A DNA stretch of 64,000 nucleotides from Prinia subflava (taxonomy: Eukaryota > Chordata > Aves > Passeriformes > Cisticolidae). How positions within the stretch are numbered: position 1 is the stretch's first letter; each line of letters starts with the position of its first letter. Both the position numbers and the translations under genes were made by a program. Shown here in pieces: positions 55,261 through 64,000 of this stretch. The stretch is from NCBI RefSeq assembly GCF_021018805.1, contig NC_086256.1:15270532-15334531 (forward strand), read 5' to 3'. The notes beneath the pieces were generated by a model. It was not told the DNA's origin. It worked only from the letters and a program-made list of their open reading frames with translations, and did not search any database.

Positions 55261-55860
55261 TGTACTGGTTTGGACAGAAGTAGTTGTTTTCCTTCATGGT
55301 AGCTTGTATGGGGCTGTGTTTTGGATTTGTGCTGAAAACAGCATCAATAATTCAGGGATGGTTTAGTTATTGCTGAGTAGGGCTTACACGGCACCAAGGC
55401 CTTTTCAGCTTCTCATCCCACCCCACCAGTGAGCAGACCAGAGGTGCACAAGAGGCTGGGATGGGACACAGCCAGGACAGTTGACCCCAACTGATCACAG
55501 GGATATTCCACACCATATGGCATCATGATCAGCATGGAAATCTGGGGGAAGAAGGAGGAAGGGGGATATGTTTGGAGTTACGGTTTTGTGTCTTCCCAAG
55601 GAACCATTTTGCCCAATGGAGACCTCCTTCCCTGAAGATGGCTGAATACCTGCTTGCCCATGGGACTTGGTGAACAAATTCCTTGTTTTGCTTTGCTCGT
55701 ATGCACAGCTTTTGCTTTATTTATTAAACTGCCTTTATCTTAACCCATGAGTTTTCTGAGTATTACTTTTCTGATTTTCTCCCCTATCCTGCTGGTGGGG
55801 GAGTGGGCAAACGGCTGTGTGGGTGTGGGGCTTAGCTTCCAAGTGGCCTAAACCATGAGA
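55261..55860 (+). mobile_element. Solo LTR of an avian endogenous retrovirus (600 bp)
   Basis: The copy begins TGTACTGGTTTGGACAGAAG and ends near CCTAAACCATGAGA. It matches a songbird LTR type I remember by its internal order: GGGCTGTGTTTTGGATTTGT, TTATTGCTGAGTAGGGCTTA, CCCACCCCACCAGTGAGCAG, the purine-rich GGGGGAAGAAGGAGGAAGGG, and TTCCTTGTTTTGCTTTGCT. An ATTAAA poly(A) signal sits at 55723-55728, followed by a GT-rich stretch, so U3-R-U5 run left to right. A CArG-like CCATATGG is at 55513-55520. The expected TATA position (about 55533-55542) reads CATGGAAATC, so the promoter looks mutated. No internal retroviral genes flank it, so this is a solo LTR left by recombination. No clear target-site duplication remains. 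The ERV class is not decided. Confidence 0.85.
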
Positions 55861-57867
55861 AACCCACATGAACAGGAGTGCAGCTTCAGCAGAAGTCTCC
55901 ATTGTTGACATCCTCCAACTCCTTCTGTCCTGTTTATTCTGATTCATGTTCTCTTCACCAATTGTCTTAGTTCTCTTTATTTTGTTACATTTCCTTTAAA
56001 AGAGCTTGTGGCTGCAATCTAAGAAAGTTCAAGCAATAATTTCTTTTTCTTTAGCAGATATTTTAAGCATAGATCTCTCAACAGCATTTATAAGATGAGC
56101 ATTAACAGCAAACAAAACAAGCTTCTGAGGAACAGAATCTAATAATGACTTCTCCTGGTTTACTTCTGGATTGTTTTCATGTTAGGCACAGCATACACAT
56201 ATAGTTTAATTAGGATAAATTCTCTGCTTGCTTATGATCTCATCCTTTGCAAAACTACCACACCAGCAGGGTTGAATAGGCTATAAATCACTCAGATGTT
56301 CACACTCAGTGTTGAATTTCTCTCACCAATTAAACAGGGGGTTGGAAAAGCTCTGGATCCAAGAGTCCACATGGTGAAAATTTTGGCACAGAGGTGAGTA
56401 TTCTCTATTAAGATGCATTACACAGAGAAGTGAGCAATATTCTGCAGTGGTTCATTTTCCACCTAAGCAGAGTCTTGATTAAATACCTGCCTGTTCCTCT
56501 TACATGTCAATAGCTTGTATTTCAGCCAACTGATTGCTCAGTTACAGAGAGAAAGTTTGTAGACAGGAAACTGAGTTTATTCTGTGCGATATAATAGAAC
56601 CACTAAAATTAGGTAAACTTGCAGGAAGCTGTACAATGGAATGCAATAACCACCTATAGCCTTAACAAAAATGCTTATTTCAAACAGCAGGTTGTCATCA
56701 GTCAATTGATGATTTTTCCATTTCATTCAGCATCAAAACCTACCCAGTTTCATTTGGAGTTTTCCCTTTAGTTCTTCATTGTTAAAGTGACTTAATAGTC
56801 ACAGTTAATAATCCAACATTAAATTTGAAAATTGTATTGTAGTAAGATGGTACATAGTAAAGAGCGTTGACATTCTCCTAAAGAATTTTGTTCCTGGATA
56901 GATAAAATTTCCTAAGGAATTTTGTTCCTGAATAGATAAACAGGATTTTTTCTTTCTAGGGAAATTAAAAAGTAGAAGAAATTTGTTCTGGGAAAATAAA
57001 AATAGGTATTTTTGCTGTTTATCCAGGCTGAATTAATAGTGCTAGTACTCTCAGGGTAACCTGACCTAGTCCAGTGAATGTAATCCCTTGCTTTTCAACA
57101 AACCATTTGAAAATTAGTTTTTCCACTTTAATAAGCATATATTTAGTCTATTTCATTTACATCACAAGCTTCAAAGGTTCTTTTTCTTCTAGCCCATCTC
57201 TGCATTGCACCCTTAAAACTTGCTTTGCAGTTAAAACATCCATGCCAAAAGGTACTGTGCCGTTTGTACATTTTATAAAATAGAAACACAGCACACACAT
57301 TAAAAAAAAAACAACCTTAAAATACACATATTTTCAGGAATTATTATTATAGGTGGTGGTCACATTGCTTTAGTACTTATCAGAAATTCTAAAGTGTTTT
57401 CAAGTGGACTGAAGGGCTTGAGCAGTCCTGGCAATGGAAAATAGGCCAGGAGACAACATCAGGTTTAAAAAATTCCTTACAATAAGAATCCAAGAGTCAA
57501 AGTCAAATTTACTGCATGATTTGGAATTTAAAGCATTCCTTTCTGACTCTCTTTCAGCAGATGTATTTGAGGTGTACAAACACTGAGAGTCTAGACTCCT
57601 TGACTCCTTTTTACATAAATTTGATTTTTCTACCTTAATTATTGTTGATATTGTACATCATTTAGATGTGATTATGTTATATTTAAGTATTCCTAAATGA
57701 ACTCACATTAATCTAGTTACCTAAATTAGAGTTGAAAAATTATTTTAATGTGACATCCTGTTAATTTGTTCCTTTGGTACTTCAGCTTTGCATCCCGGGG
57801 GCAATACAACCATATCCCATCTAACGCAAGAGTTTCAAAGCCCCGATACAGTACACAAACTTAGGAT
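55861..57867. other. AT-rich non-coding DNA
   Basis: No gene seen. It contains the 34-bp tandem duplication listed separately. It is otherwise ordinary AT-rich sequence, with an A-rich tract at 57301-57311. Confidence 0.55.
56877..56944. repeat. 34-bp tandem duplication, with possible third decayed unit
   Basis: The unit starting CCTAAAGAATTTTGTTCCTG is followed immediately by a second starting CCTAAGGAATTTTGTTCCTG, each ending GATAGATAAA or AATAGATAAA plus a few bases. A weaker third copy (AGAAATTTGTTCTGGGAAAA) is seen at about 56977-56996. This is minisatellite-like local duplication. Confidence 0.85.
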
Positions 57868-57990
57868 CACAGGAATTGCCAACATCATCAGAACCACGGG
57901 CCATTTAGTCTCACATCCGACCTCCTGCAGGGAAGGTGCTCCAGAGAAAGGTGTAAGAAACTCACTAGAAAGCAGTAACAACATATAACT
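57868..57990. repeat. Old amniote CR1/L3-like repeat fragment
   Basis: ACAGGAATTGCCAACATCAT, then CAGAACCACGGGCCATTTAG, TCTCACATCCGACC, and GGTGCTCCAGAGAAAGGTGTAAGAAACTC align in order with a repeat I recall as frequent in birds, turtles and crocodilians ('aggaattgccat...gatcagaccn...ggtccatctag...cctgtctccgac...gatgcttcagaggaaggtg'). The match is divergent, as expected for an ancient copy. Family name and insertion orientation are uncertain. Confidence 0.65.
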
Positions 57991-60900
57991 TGCAATGTGG
58001 TCATCCAAACAAACAAACAATGGAAACAGTGATTTTAAGTACAGCTACAATAAGAACAGAGATTAAAAAAATAACAATAAGTACTCACTTTAAAGAACAC
58101 AGGGATGTTTCTAATCTGTAAATTTCTATTCCAGTGACACTTGATACAACTGTGATATTCCAGCATGGGCAACTAAAATTATTTCTCAGGACACAGCTGT
58201 GGGCAAGAGAGAAAAATGTGCATTTATTCCATATAGTGCTGTTCAAGAAGTGTTTCCAAGTGGCCCACAAATTCTTATTCAGAGGAAATGCTTTTGCTTA
58301 TGCTTGCTGAAATCAGTAGTGAAACTAATTGTACTGTCTTTGGTTTAGAAGGGCAGAATGGAAAGCAAAATTCAGGCACTGTGAACCTAAGGACACATCT
58401 ACACAGCTTGTGAACCACACAGAGGCTGATGACCTTAATCAACAACAGAATTACAGTGACCAAAGGTCTGTATACAGACAGAGCCCTGGTAACATCACAG
58501 CTGCAGAAGCCCCACTTCTCTTACTCCATCTGGGAAATAGCATTTCACTGGGGCTGAAGGGCCTGATTTTTCTTACCATCTCTAGTCAAGACTTGGATCC
58601 ACACAAAAATTGCATCAAATTTCACAGGAAAGGGGAAGGTCTCCTTCAAGCATATGAAATCAAGCCTTCTAGCAGTGATAAGGCTAAATCCACATAATGG
58701 AACTTTGTTTTTTAATATTTTTTTTCTTGACATAGTAAAAGATTTTCAACTTCAACATTTTTCAGGAAACTGTATTTGGAATGCCACATGGCAGACCAGA
58801 AACTCCAAATCTTTTTAGCTCTACATCTTTTTTGTATAGTTTACAGTACAGTCTAATTACACAATCACTTACTTGTCAATATAATACTTCTTCTCCCACA
58901 GAGACAGATTATAATATTATATACTATTTTTCACTGCCATAACAGTTCAGCATGTCTTTACCAACAAACTTTTCTGTGATTAAACCCTCATCTTTCCTCA
59001 GTAAATATTTTTTTATTTTAGTCAGCAGCCTAACTATAGACTATATAGTCTACATACTACACACTTTTACAAGCAGCAGCAATGCTGCCTTAAGCTCAAT
59101 TTTGAGATGAGATTTTACTTTGAAGCCAACTTAGCTGCAGGTACATGTATCCTACAAATGCAAGTCATATCTCATAACGTTCTTAAGCTGGTTGATAAAT
59201 CTGACAAATAGTCAAACTATGCAACAACAGAAGCCAGCCCATGACCAACAAAAACAGTGAATAAACAGCTGAAAAAAATTTTAGAATGTTTTCTCACATT
59301 TTGGAAAATTAAAAATACATCCAGAATACAGCTTTTGCTTGTCCTTCTGACTGTTAATTAAATATAGCTACCCATATCGTCGGCCAGGCTTGAAATTTGG
59401 ATAATACTACCCGTAGTGTAGAATAAACCTGCAAAGCAGCTGTGACTTACAGAATTACTCACTAGAAAGTACTCAGATGCTGGTGGATCAGCATAACTGT
59501 GCCTTGCCCCTGACCATGAGAACAGAATAGAGACCTGTGATTAGAGACTGTAGTAGTAGATTTTCTGGCACTTACAAAGTGTTCAACAGCACAAAATGTG
59601 GAATTATCTGAAGTGATACAATTGTATTTCAGAAATAGTAGCTGACAATGCAGTCAAGAGCTGCTTCTTAGAGGGATTTTTTAAGTGTGACATTTCTTAC
59701 CTTCTGACTACTTAAACTTACTCTTGCCTCATGCATTTACCATCAGGGTTGTTGGAGTGCGCAGAAAAAACAAAAAGAAGTAGAAAAGAGCAGCACTGAA
59801 AACAATACTGCTTATTAAGAAATTATTAAAGAAAGCTGTAAAATCTTGATCATAAGAAATATATTATTTTGAAATCTCCAGAAAATTAATTCAGAATATA
59901 AAATAACTACAGTCCTGCCATGAGCGGGGCATTATTTTCACTGTCGGTGTGTAAATACTAACAAATCAGAGCTCTTCCATACCAAAAAAGGATAATTAAA
60001 GGAAGGTGATCTTTCCCTCTCCTTTCATCGTTCTTGTAGAAACAAATTATTTCCTTTTAAAGTATCTTGCCTCACCCTTCTCTGAGAAGTTGGGAGCTTG
60101 AGTTTCCAGGCAGGCTAGATAATCTGCTAGTAACTATATTCCCTAGCATAGTCAAAATTGACACAATATCTCTTGTAAAAACATTCACTTTTCTGTTTTA
60201 AAAGCCATATTAGTACGTGCACAGTATTTCTGTGGATCAGATGCAGAATATACTCACTAGTTGAAATTGGTTTTATGGCTCTTTTCCTCTCCAAGAAACG
60301 TACTGCTTTGGCTGAATTTTGCTTATGGAGCCACCCCATTTCTGCCTCATAGAGATTCAAAAAAGCCAAATCTCCTGGGAAAATGTACCAGGCAACAGAA
60401 AGGACATCCTCACCAGAATCAGATTCAGTTGTGAAAGGAGGAAAGCCATTTTAAGGTTTTTTTTAAAAAAAGTTGTTTTGACATATGGTCTTCCTTTGTA
60501 CATAAGACAAGTAACTTTGAGAAGCTGTTTCACTGTACCACATATAGGGCCCTGTAGGGCTTTTTCAGATGAAAGGAAAGGATGGCAGTGTGATCTGCAC
60601 AGGTGTCCACAGGAGTCTAATCAGAGAACACTAGCACTGCAGAAGGCAGGCACCAAACTAGAGAGCCATTACTGCAAATGATGACAAATAGACGGAAACA
60701 GCTTGGTTTAATGGTCAGACCTTAAAGTGAACTTGTAAGATCTATATGCAATAAAAGCCTTTAATGTTTTTGTGCTGAAGAAACTGATAAGAGGATCAGT
60801 GATATACAAGGGAATATGGAGTACCACAATGCTACTATAGTACAGGTATTTCCAGCACTGTCTTAATGACTTCTTTGTAGATGTTTTATAATGTAATCAA

Positions 60901-61180
60901 TTGTTGGAACTCACGTGTATGTGACCCTACAGTGTCATCCCTACACCCAGGTTCAATTGGACATGCAGGCTGCAGAGACTGATGGAGCTTTGACATCTCT
61001 CACCTCTACAAGGCCTTCTGTGACTCTGAGCACCTTAACATTTTTTATAAATCTGTCTATGTCTACTGGAACAGAGAGACGGATTTCTACATGGAACAAC
61101 ACAGCTATGTATGAATTGCAACTGCAATTTCTGGTAAAAACATTTATTTCATCTCTTTCTAAATAATTGCAGTTCTGAAG
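57991..61180. other. AT-rich non-coding DNA
   Basis: No supported gene. It contains a perfect 16-bp palindrome at 59037-59052 (listed) and A/T runs near 58715 and 60455-60475. ORFs of 122 codons (58329-58697) and 120 codons (60319-60681) on the plus strand have no recognisable domains. Confidence 0.5.
59037..59052. repeat. Perfect 16-bp palindrome
   Basis: TAGACTATATAGTCTA is its own reverse complement over all 16 bases. It could be a dimer-binding site or chance in AT-rich DNA. There is no neighbouring feature to decide. Confidence 0.9.
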
Positions 61181-61285
61181 TATAGAATCATAGAATCATT
61201 AAGGTTGGAAAAGACCTCTAAGATCATTGTGTCCAACTGTTAACCCAGAGCCACCATGTTCACCACTAAACCATATCCCCAAAAC
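61181..61285 (-). mobile_element. CR1 LINE 3' UTR tail
   Basis: TATAGAATCATAGAATCATT, then AAGGTTGGAAAAGACCTCTA, AGATCATTGTGTCCAACTGT, and CACCATGTTCACCACTAAAC are the reverse complement of a canonical avian CR1 3' end, including the terminal ATTCTATGATTCTA repeat. Low divergence makes this one of the younger CR1 insertions here. It is a very short, 5'-truncated copy. Confidence 0.95.
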
Positions 61286-62559
61286 ATATGGGAAGTTAAG
61301 ACTAACAAACCTTTTTTTATCATTTCCAGAGAAAGCTGTTTCCCATTTCCAAATGGCTATTTACTGAAAAACACATTGAGAAAACTGAAGCAAATCTTTG
61401 GAACATGGGTATCCTTAAAGCAGTAAAACTTAATCTCCCAGATCTGTAAAAAAAAAAGTGTGTTAATAAATATTTTCAACTGTGTGTCGTGCACAGTCTG
61501 TTAGCAGGTCCTTGACCCTTTACACCAAGAAAATATAACAGGAAACTCTAGGAAAACAGAAACATACCAGTGCTGGCCACACAGTGGGAGGTGCTCACAG
61601 GTCCAGTGCAGATTGTAAAAGGTGTCCAACATAAATTGTTCAATTCATTACTTCTTATTTAAAAAGCAATACATTCCTTTGCTTTATATTTCCCATTGCC
61701 TGGGAACCACAGAATTTACATGCAGGTAAAGCAGAAGATTGAATGTTCCTCAGCTGGCCAAACTTACCTACTCTCTCCACTGAGAGAAAAGCACAGAATT
61801 TGACTCCCTCTGAATTTGTGATTAATCTTAGTAAAAAATCCTCCCATACTTGAGACATCACTGGATAGAATGTTTGCATAATAGTTCTAAAATGCTAGTA
61901 CTATGGATGGATATTCTATTCATTTAAACATAAATATGAGCATATATGAGACAGAGCTTGGTTCAAAGATCCCCCATTTAATGATATTTTTTTAAGTTTA
62001 GTCATACACACAGTAAAATAGTGGGTGTTTTCCACTAAGGAGAGAGGTGAAAGAATCAAAGTTCCATAAATTACCAATGGCATGAGATGGCCAGCTTAAG
62101 ACATCATAAAGATGCTTGATCGCTTTTGAAAATCTAGAGCAGGCACCCAAATTACACTCCACTCTTGAAAAAATGGCTTGCTCTCTGAAATAGCAAAAAT
62201 ATAGAGCATATGGCTGTCATACCACGAGAATAACGCAGAGGAAAATAATAAAGATACTAAGGTGTCTAAGCATGGTAGAACTAGCACAGAAGGAAAAGGG
62301 CATACTGCTGTTCAAAGGCACTGACTCGTTTGGCCTATGTGTTTCAATAGGGACAGGCACAAGCTGTCTGAACTTGTTCTAATGAACTACGCACCATCAA
62401 CACAGAATGCAAGAGCTGTCTTTGGGCTTTCAGAGCACAAAAAAACTTGTTACCACAACTCTATATGTAGTTTCTTGCAATGAAGTTAAAATGTAGCTTT
62501 TTATACAGGCCATGTTACAAGATAATTTCTCCTAAAGAATAAATTCATTAAAAATGCTC
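61286..62559. other. AT-rich non-coding DNA
   Basis: No gene or repeat family seen. It contains an A10 run (61448-61457) and short chance ORFs on the minus strand. Confidence 0.55.
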
Positions 62560-63030
62560 TTAAAAAATGCCTGATCTATGTTTTCAGCCCACATAGATAT
62601 TAAACCTAGTTTCCTAGACCCTGAAAAGCTAATTATGCATTCAATTAGAGTTTCTTAATAAAGATTAAAACTCTGAAGTCTATTACAGGCCCATATTTAA
62701 TTCAACTGCCATTTTATCCATGCCATGAAAGTGTGAGTGGTAACAATGAATATAAATTATAATACATGCCATAGAGTGAATGCTATTTGTCCAAGTACGT
62801 TACTATAAAGAATTAAATTTTGCTATCGGTTCCATAATCTAGTTAAAATTGGTATTCTTTATTTGGTCTTTCAATGTAGTCCAATTTCCTACTTTGAAAA
62901 ACAAATTCTAGGGAATAAAGAAAAGAGATTAATTTATCATTAAGACTCTGCTTAATTGAAGTCAATTCCGAACAAACTTGAATTCAATTTCTACTCATTA
63001 AATTGAATGTGCTCTGCGTTTCTCTCTGCA
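62560..63030. promoter_or_regulatory. Candidate conserved non-coding element
   Basis: An AT-rich, non-repetitive block with many ATTA/TAAT cores, including the inverted pair CTAATT...AATTAG around 62629-62646. It also has repeated CAATT/AATTG words up to about 63005. It leads into the promoter-proximal block and CpG island to the right, as expected for enhancers near a developmental gene. Confidence 0.3.
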
Positions 63031-63059
63031 TTGCTTTGAGCAAGCAGCTGAGAACAAGG

Positions 63060-63420
63060 GACTAACATCAAAATTATTAAATTGAGGAGATTTTATTTGG
63101 TCTTCACATGCCAGAGCTGCTTTGATGAGGAGCTGTTTTGGCACTGAAAGGAAACGAGAGCAGCTGGAGGAAAAATCAAATGAAACTAAGCCTCGGAAAA
63201 TTGAAGAAAACGCAAGCTTAATAATATTTAATAATTAAATTTCCACAAACAATAGCGGCAAATGAAGTAATCTGCAAAGTCTGTGAACTCATTTGCATAA
63301 TTGATGCCGGTCCCCTGTAAATGAATAATGAAGATAATAAAAGATGTTTCTAAAAATGGGCACAATAACAGCAAATTTCATCAAGCCGCGCGCTCTGATT
63401 AATCTGCTCTTGCAAATCAG
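63060..63420. promoter_or_regulatory. Candidate promoter-proximal conserved element with SOX/POU/homeodomain-type sites
   Basis: Directly beside the CpG island lies a dense set of motif-like words: AACAATAG (SOX-like, 63248-63255), ATTTGCAT (an exact octamer, 63291-63298) followed by AATTGATG, and CTGATTAATCTG (paired TAATC-type, 63395-63406). Two more ATTA/AATAAT clusters lie at 63220-63340. No repeats or homopolymers interrupt it. This composition beside an island is typical of deeply conserved vertebrate regulatory sequence. Factor binding and conservation are inferred, not seen. Confidence 0.45.
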
Positions 63421-64000
63421 CAGTGAGGGGGGACGCGTGATTACCCGCGCGGCGGCGGCAGCAGGCGGCAGCCCGGCCCGGGCCCTGCACCTGGCCTGCC
63501 CTGCCCGCCGCCCCCGCGCCCGCCTGGCACTCGGGGGCAGCGCCTCCGCCGTGGGGCCGCCTGCAGCCCGAGGCGCCCCGGGGGCCCCGCGCCGCTGGGC
63601 ACAGCTCCGGGGGCAGCGGCGGGGCCAGGGACGCCGCCCGGCCGTGAAGCGAAGGCCGCCGGGGGCCCGAGGCCGCGCCGCCCGTGCCGGGAGCCGCCCG
63701 CTCTGCCCCGCGCCTGGGCCAGTGCAAAGCTCTGCCCTTCAGGCTGCCCTCAGCAAACCGCGGCGTCCTGCTCAGCGACCTGCCCGCGAGCCCAAGGCTT
63801 CTCCTGGAAAACGCAGTTTGCAGCCGCCCAGGAAAGGGAACGAGAGCCCGATGTGTCACGGCCTGGTAGGGCTCTTCTAGAGTAGACAAGGTCTATCTAG
63901 CTCGGGCCACTGCGCTCCCGCAGTTTCAGCGCAGCCTTTCAGTCCTACCAACACTCCTTTATTCACAAGAATAAGCCTTGCCGTGTGCGTGACCGTGCGG
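63385..64000. promoter_or_regulatory. CpG island, probable promoter of an unidentified gene
   Basis: From about 63385 the sequence switches abruptly from AT-rich to very G+C-rich with abundant CpG (for example GCCGCGCGC, ACGCGTGATTACCCGCGCGG). It stays so to about 63860, then becomes mixed up to the window end. Such islands mark promoters of housekeeping or developmental genes in birds. ORFs of 178 codons (plus) and 179 codons (minus) overlap each other antisense here and simply reflect low stop-codon density. A weak donor-like GCGG|GTAATC exists on the minus strand near 63440-63450. If the candidate exon at 28273-28421 is real, the island could drive a minus-strand gene. A plus-strand gene beginning beyond the window is equally possible. 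Confidence 0.75.

Noticed and set aside
58329..58697. 122-codon plus-strand ORF
   Set aside because: No domain. It contains words such as AAGGGCCTGATTTTTC that resemble old interspersed repeat traces.
63344..63889. Overlapping antisense ORFs of 178 (plus) and 179 (minus) codons
   Set aside because: Both lie in the CpG island, where stop codons are rare. They are Arg/Pro/Ala-rich with no domain, and both strands are open over the same bases.

Overview
The window looks like about 64 kb of AT-rich, mostly non-coding nuclear DNA from a bird, most likely a songbird. The evidence is its repeats: several 3' ends of CR1 LINEs (the main avian retrotransposon), a chimeric SINE with a tRNA-Ile(AAT) head and a CR1 tail of the kind described in zebra finch and other songbirds, a 600-bp retroviral solo LTR of a type I recall from passerines, and an older amniote-type repeat fragment. 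There are no bacterial or plasmid signals. Nearly all open reading frames are short chance ORFs.

Layout. 1-28 kb: AT-rich sequence with one SINE (4309-4432), small tandem duplications, a T27 run and a strong hairpin. 28.27-28.42 kb: the one convincing protein-coding signal, a candidate 149-bp internal exon on the minus strand with good splice acceptor and donor. 29.9-38.1 kb: a cluster of three CR1 fragments. The second and third have homologous 3' ends in opposite orientation about 4.5 kb apart, and the third contains an expanded (CTGCT)n microsatellite. 38-55 kb: AT-rich sequence with a homeodomain-motif-rich block near 47.2-47.7 kb that looks like a conserved non-coding element. 55.26-55.86 kb: solo LTR. 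57.87-57.99 kb: old amniote repeat. 61.18-61.29 kb: another CR1 tail. 62.6-63.4 kb: dense candidate regulatory sequence with SOX, POU and homeodomain-type sites, running directly into a CpG island (63.4 kb to the window end).

Interpretation (inference). A CpG island flanked by CNE-like sequence at the right edge, a minus-strand exon 35 kb to the left, and long gene-free AT-rich DNA fit the 5' part of a large developmentally regulated gene transcribed right to left. In that case most of the window is intron. I could not name the gene. The alternative is a gene desert between regulatory genes, with the exon belonging to a non-coding or lineage-specific transcript. Repeat names and family boundaries are from memory of family consensus sequences. 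Base composition was judged by eye.
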